A DNA stretch of 64,000 nucleotides. Origin: Sycon ciliatum. Its lineage: Eukaryota; Porifera; Calcarea; Leucosolenida; Sycettidae. A program made the translations under genes and the position numbers. Under the pieces are notes generated by a model, which worked only from the letters and a program-made list of their open reading frames with translations, was not told where the DNA came from and did not search any database. The stretch covers positions 14,514,985-14,578,984 of the forward strand of contig NC_088645.1 of the NCBI RefSeq assembly GCF_964019385.1, written 5' to 3'. Numbering within the stretch: position 1 is the stretch's first letter; every line of letters begins with the position of its first letter. This document shows positions 63,354-64,000 of this stretch, piece after piece.

Positions 63354-64000
63354 TCCAAGTGATATCTATCAACTTCAGAACATTGATGACCGCGTACCGA
63401 ATATCCCAGTTTGTGATGCCATTTTACAAATTTGTTAAAAAATGACGCACCAATTATTTGAACCCTGAGAATACTATGAAAGTAGGACATGATTCAAGAC
63501 ACTTTCCAAAGTGGGATCATTCCCATTTTTTGAGACAACGGGCATGAAGGATAGCACTTCTACTTGCAACAATTCATTTGGACGTAGCTTGCCTAGAAGT
63601 GGCTGAAAAAAACGTGATTTTACAACCATGTTAAAAAAAGCCAAATCACCTCGTACTTGCCTCTGTCTGTAACCAAGAGTACATAACCTTGCTGTAACAT
63701 AACTTCATAAGCACGAAAAGGAGAAGAAGCGGAAATACGAGGAGCGTACACGGAATGTGGAGAATTGTTCGTTTGTACCAGCAGTACTCTCCGCATCCGG
63801 AGGTTTCAGCCGTGCCGTGCCGCCTCTTCTTTATGTAAACGTATTGCGAGTTTGCAATGTGAGAAGCATAATGAGCCATACTCAGTGGTCATGTCATTCA
63901 TCCCTTGCTGAATTTCGTTTGTATTGCTGAGATCTTGCATTTTGTGTTTGCGTGGCCCGCGCAATTCGCATGGCCACCCCCAGTGTGGGTTGGAATGATC
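63354..64000. other. No recognised gene to the window end
   Basis: Contains the fragment CAAGAGTACATAACC (about 63671) shared with the MITE at 59762. No coding signal. Confidence 0.4.

Overview
This is eukaryotic, almost certainly metazoan DNA. Genes are broken into short exons by GT-AG introns, there are phase-1 Sushi and LDL-receptor class A exons, and most of the window is transposable elements, MITEs and simple repeats. Penelope-like elements, Ty3/gypsy elements and a tyrosine-recombinase relic together with these exons fit a marine invertebrate such as a sponge or cnidarian; I cannot fix the phylum from the sequence alone. A run of 200 Ns (24157-24356) shows it is an assembled scaffold.

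Layout. 1-1.6 kb: the 3' part of a Penelope-like element (PLE). 1.8-4.9 kb: three exons of a secreted or membrane protein (Sushi, LDLa, Sushi), all phase 1-1, the first carrying a TGA at a conserved cysteine. 5.5-13.3 kb: DNA-transposon derivatives (two copies of an 850-bp element with TTAA target duplications and very long inverted arms, one nested in a hAT-type element), a decayed tyrosine recombinase and a candidate hammerhead ribozyme core at 10166-10213. 14.6-17.5 kb: a decayed Ty3/gypsy element on the minus strand. 17.6-18.4 kb: a TA-flanked MITE and a tRNA-Lys fragment that carries CCA. 19.3-20.9 kb: a second PLE copy, inverted relative to the first. 23.0 kb: a Harbinger-type MITE. 24.4-28.3 kb: about 4 kb of a 13-bp minisatellite.

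29.6-35.8 kb holds the best host gene: a nine-exon, frame-intact 418-codon gene for a secreted or membrane-anchored Ntn-hydrolase of the peptidase C45 / acyl-CoA:6-aminopenicillanic acid acyltransferase family. Its introns are full of simple repeats. 36.7-40.7 kb is MITE and repeat territory. 41304-46381 is a young full-length Ty3/gypsy-like retrotransposon with identical 236-bp LTRs, a 4-bp target duplication, a tRNA-Phe primer site and one uninterrupted 1401-codon Gag-Pol frame. 46.5-47.2 kb may contain the last exons of an unidentified gene. 49.7-51.9 kb is a third PLE with an intact YIDD box and a GIY-YIG endonuclease domain, split by a 710-bp TA-flanked MITE. 52-64 kb is gene-poor, with several precisely bounded MITEs and a perfect 99-bp palindrome.

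The genes do not form a pathway. The window is one intact enzyme gene, one fragmentary modular extracellular gene and a layered record of transposition. The observations I would follow first are the hammerhead core in a PLE-rich region, the TG-rich tracts just upstream of predicted splice acceptors, the repeat family whose hairpin arms covary between copies, and the young gypsy element.
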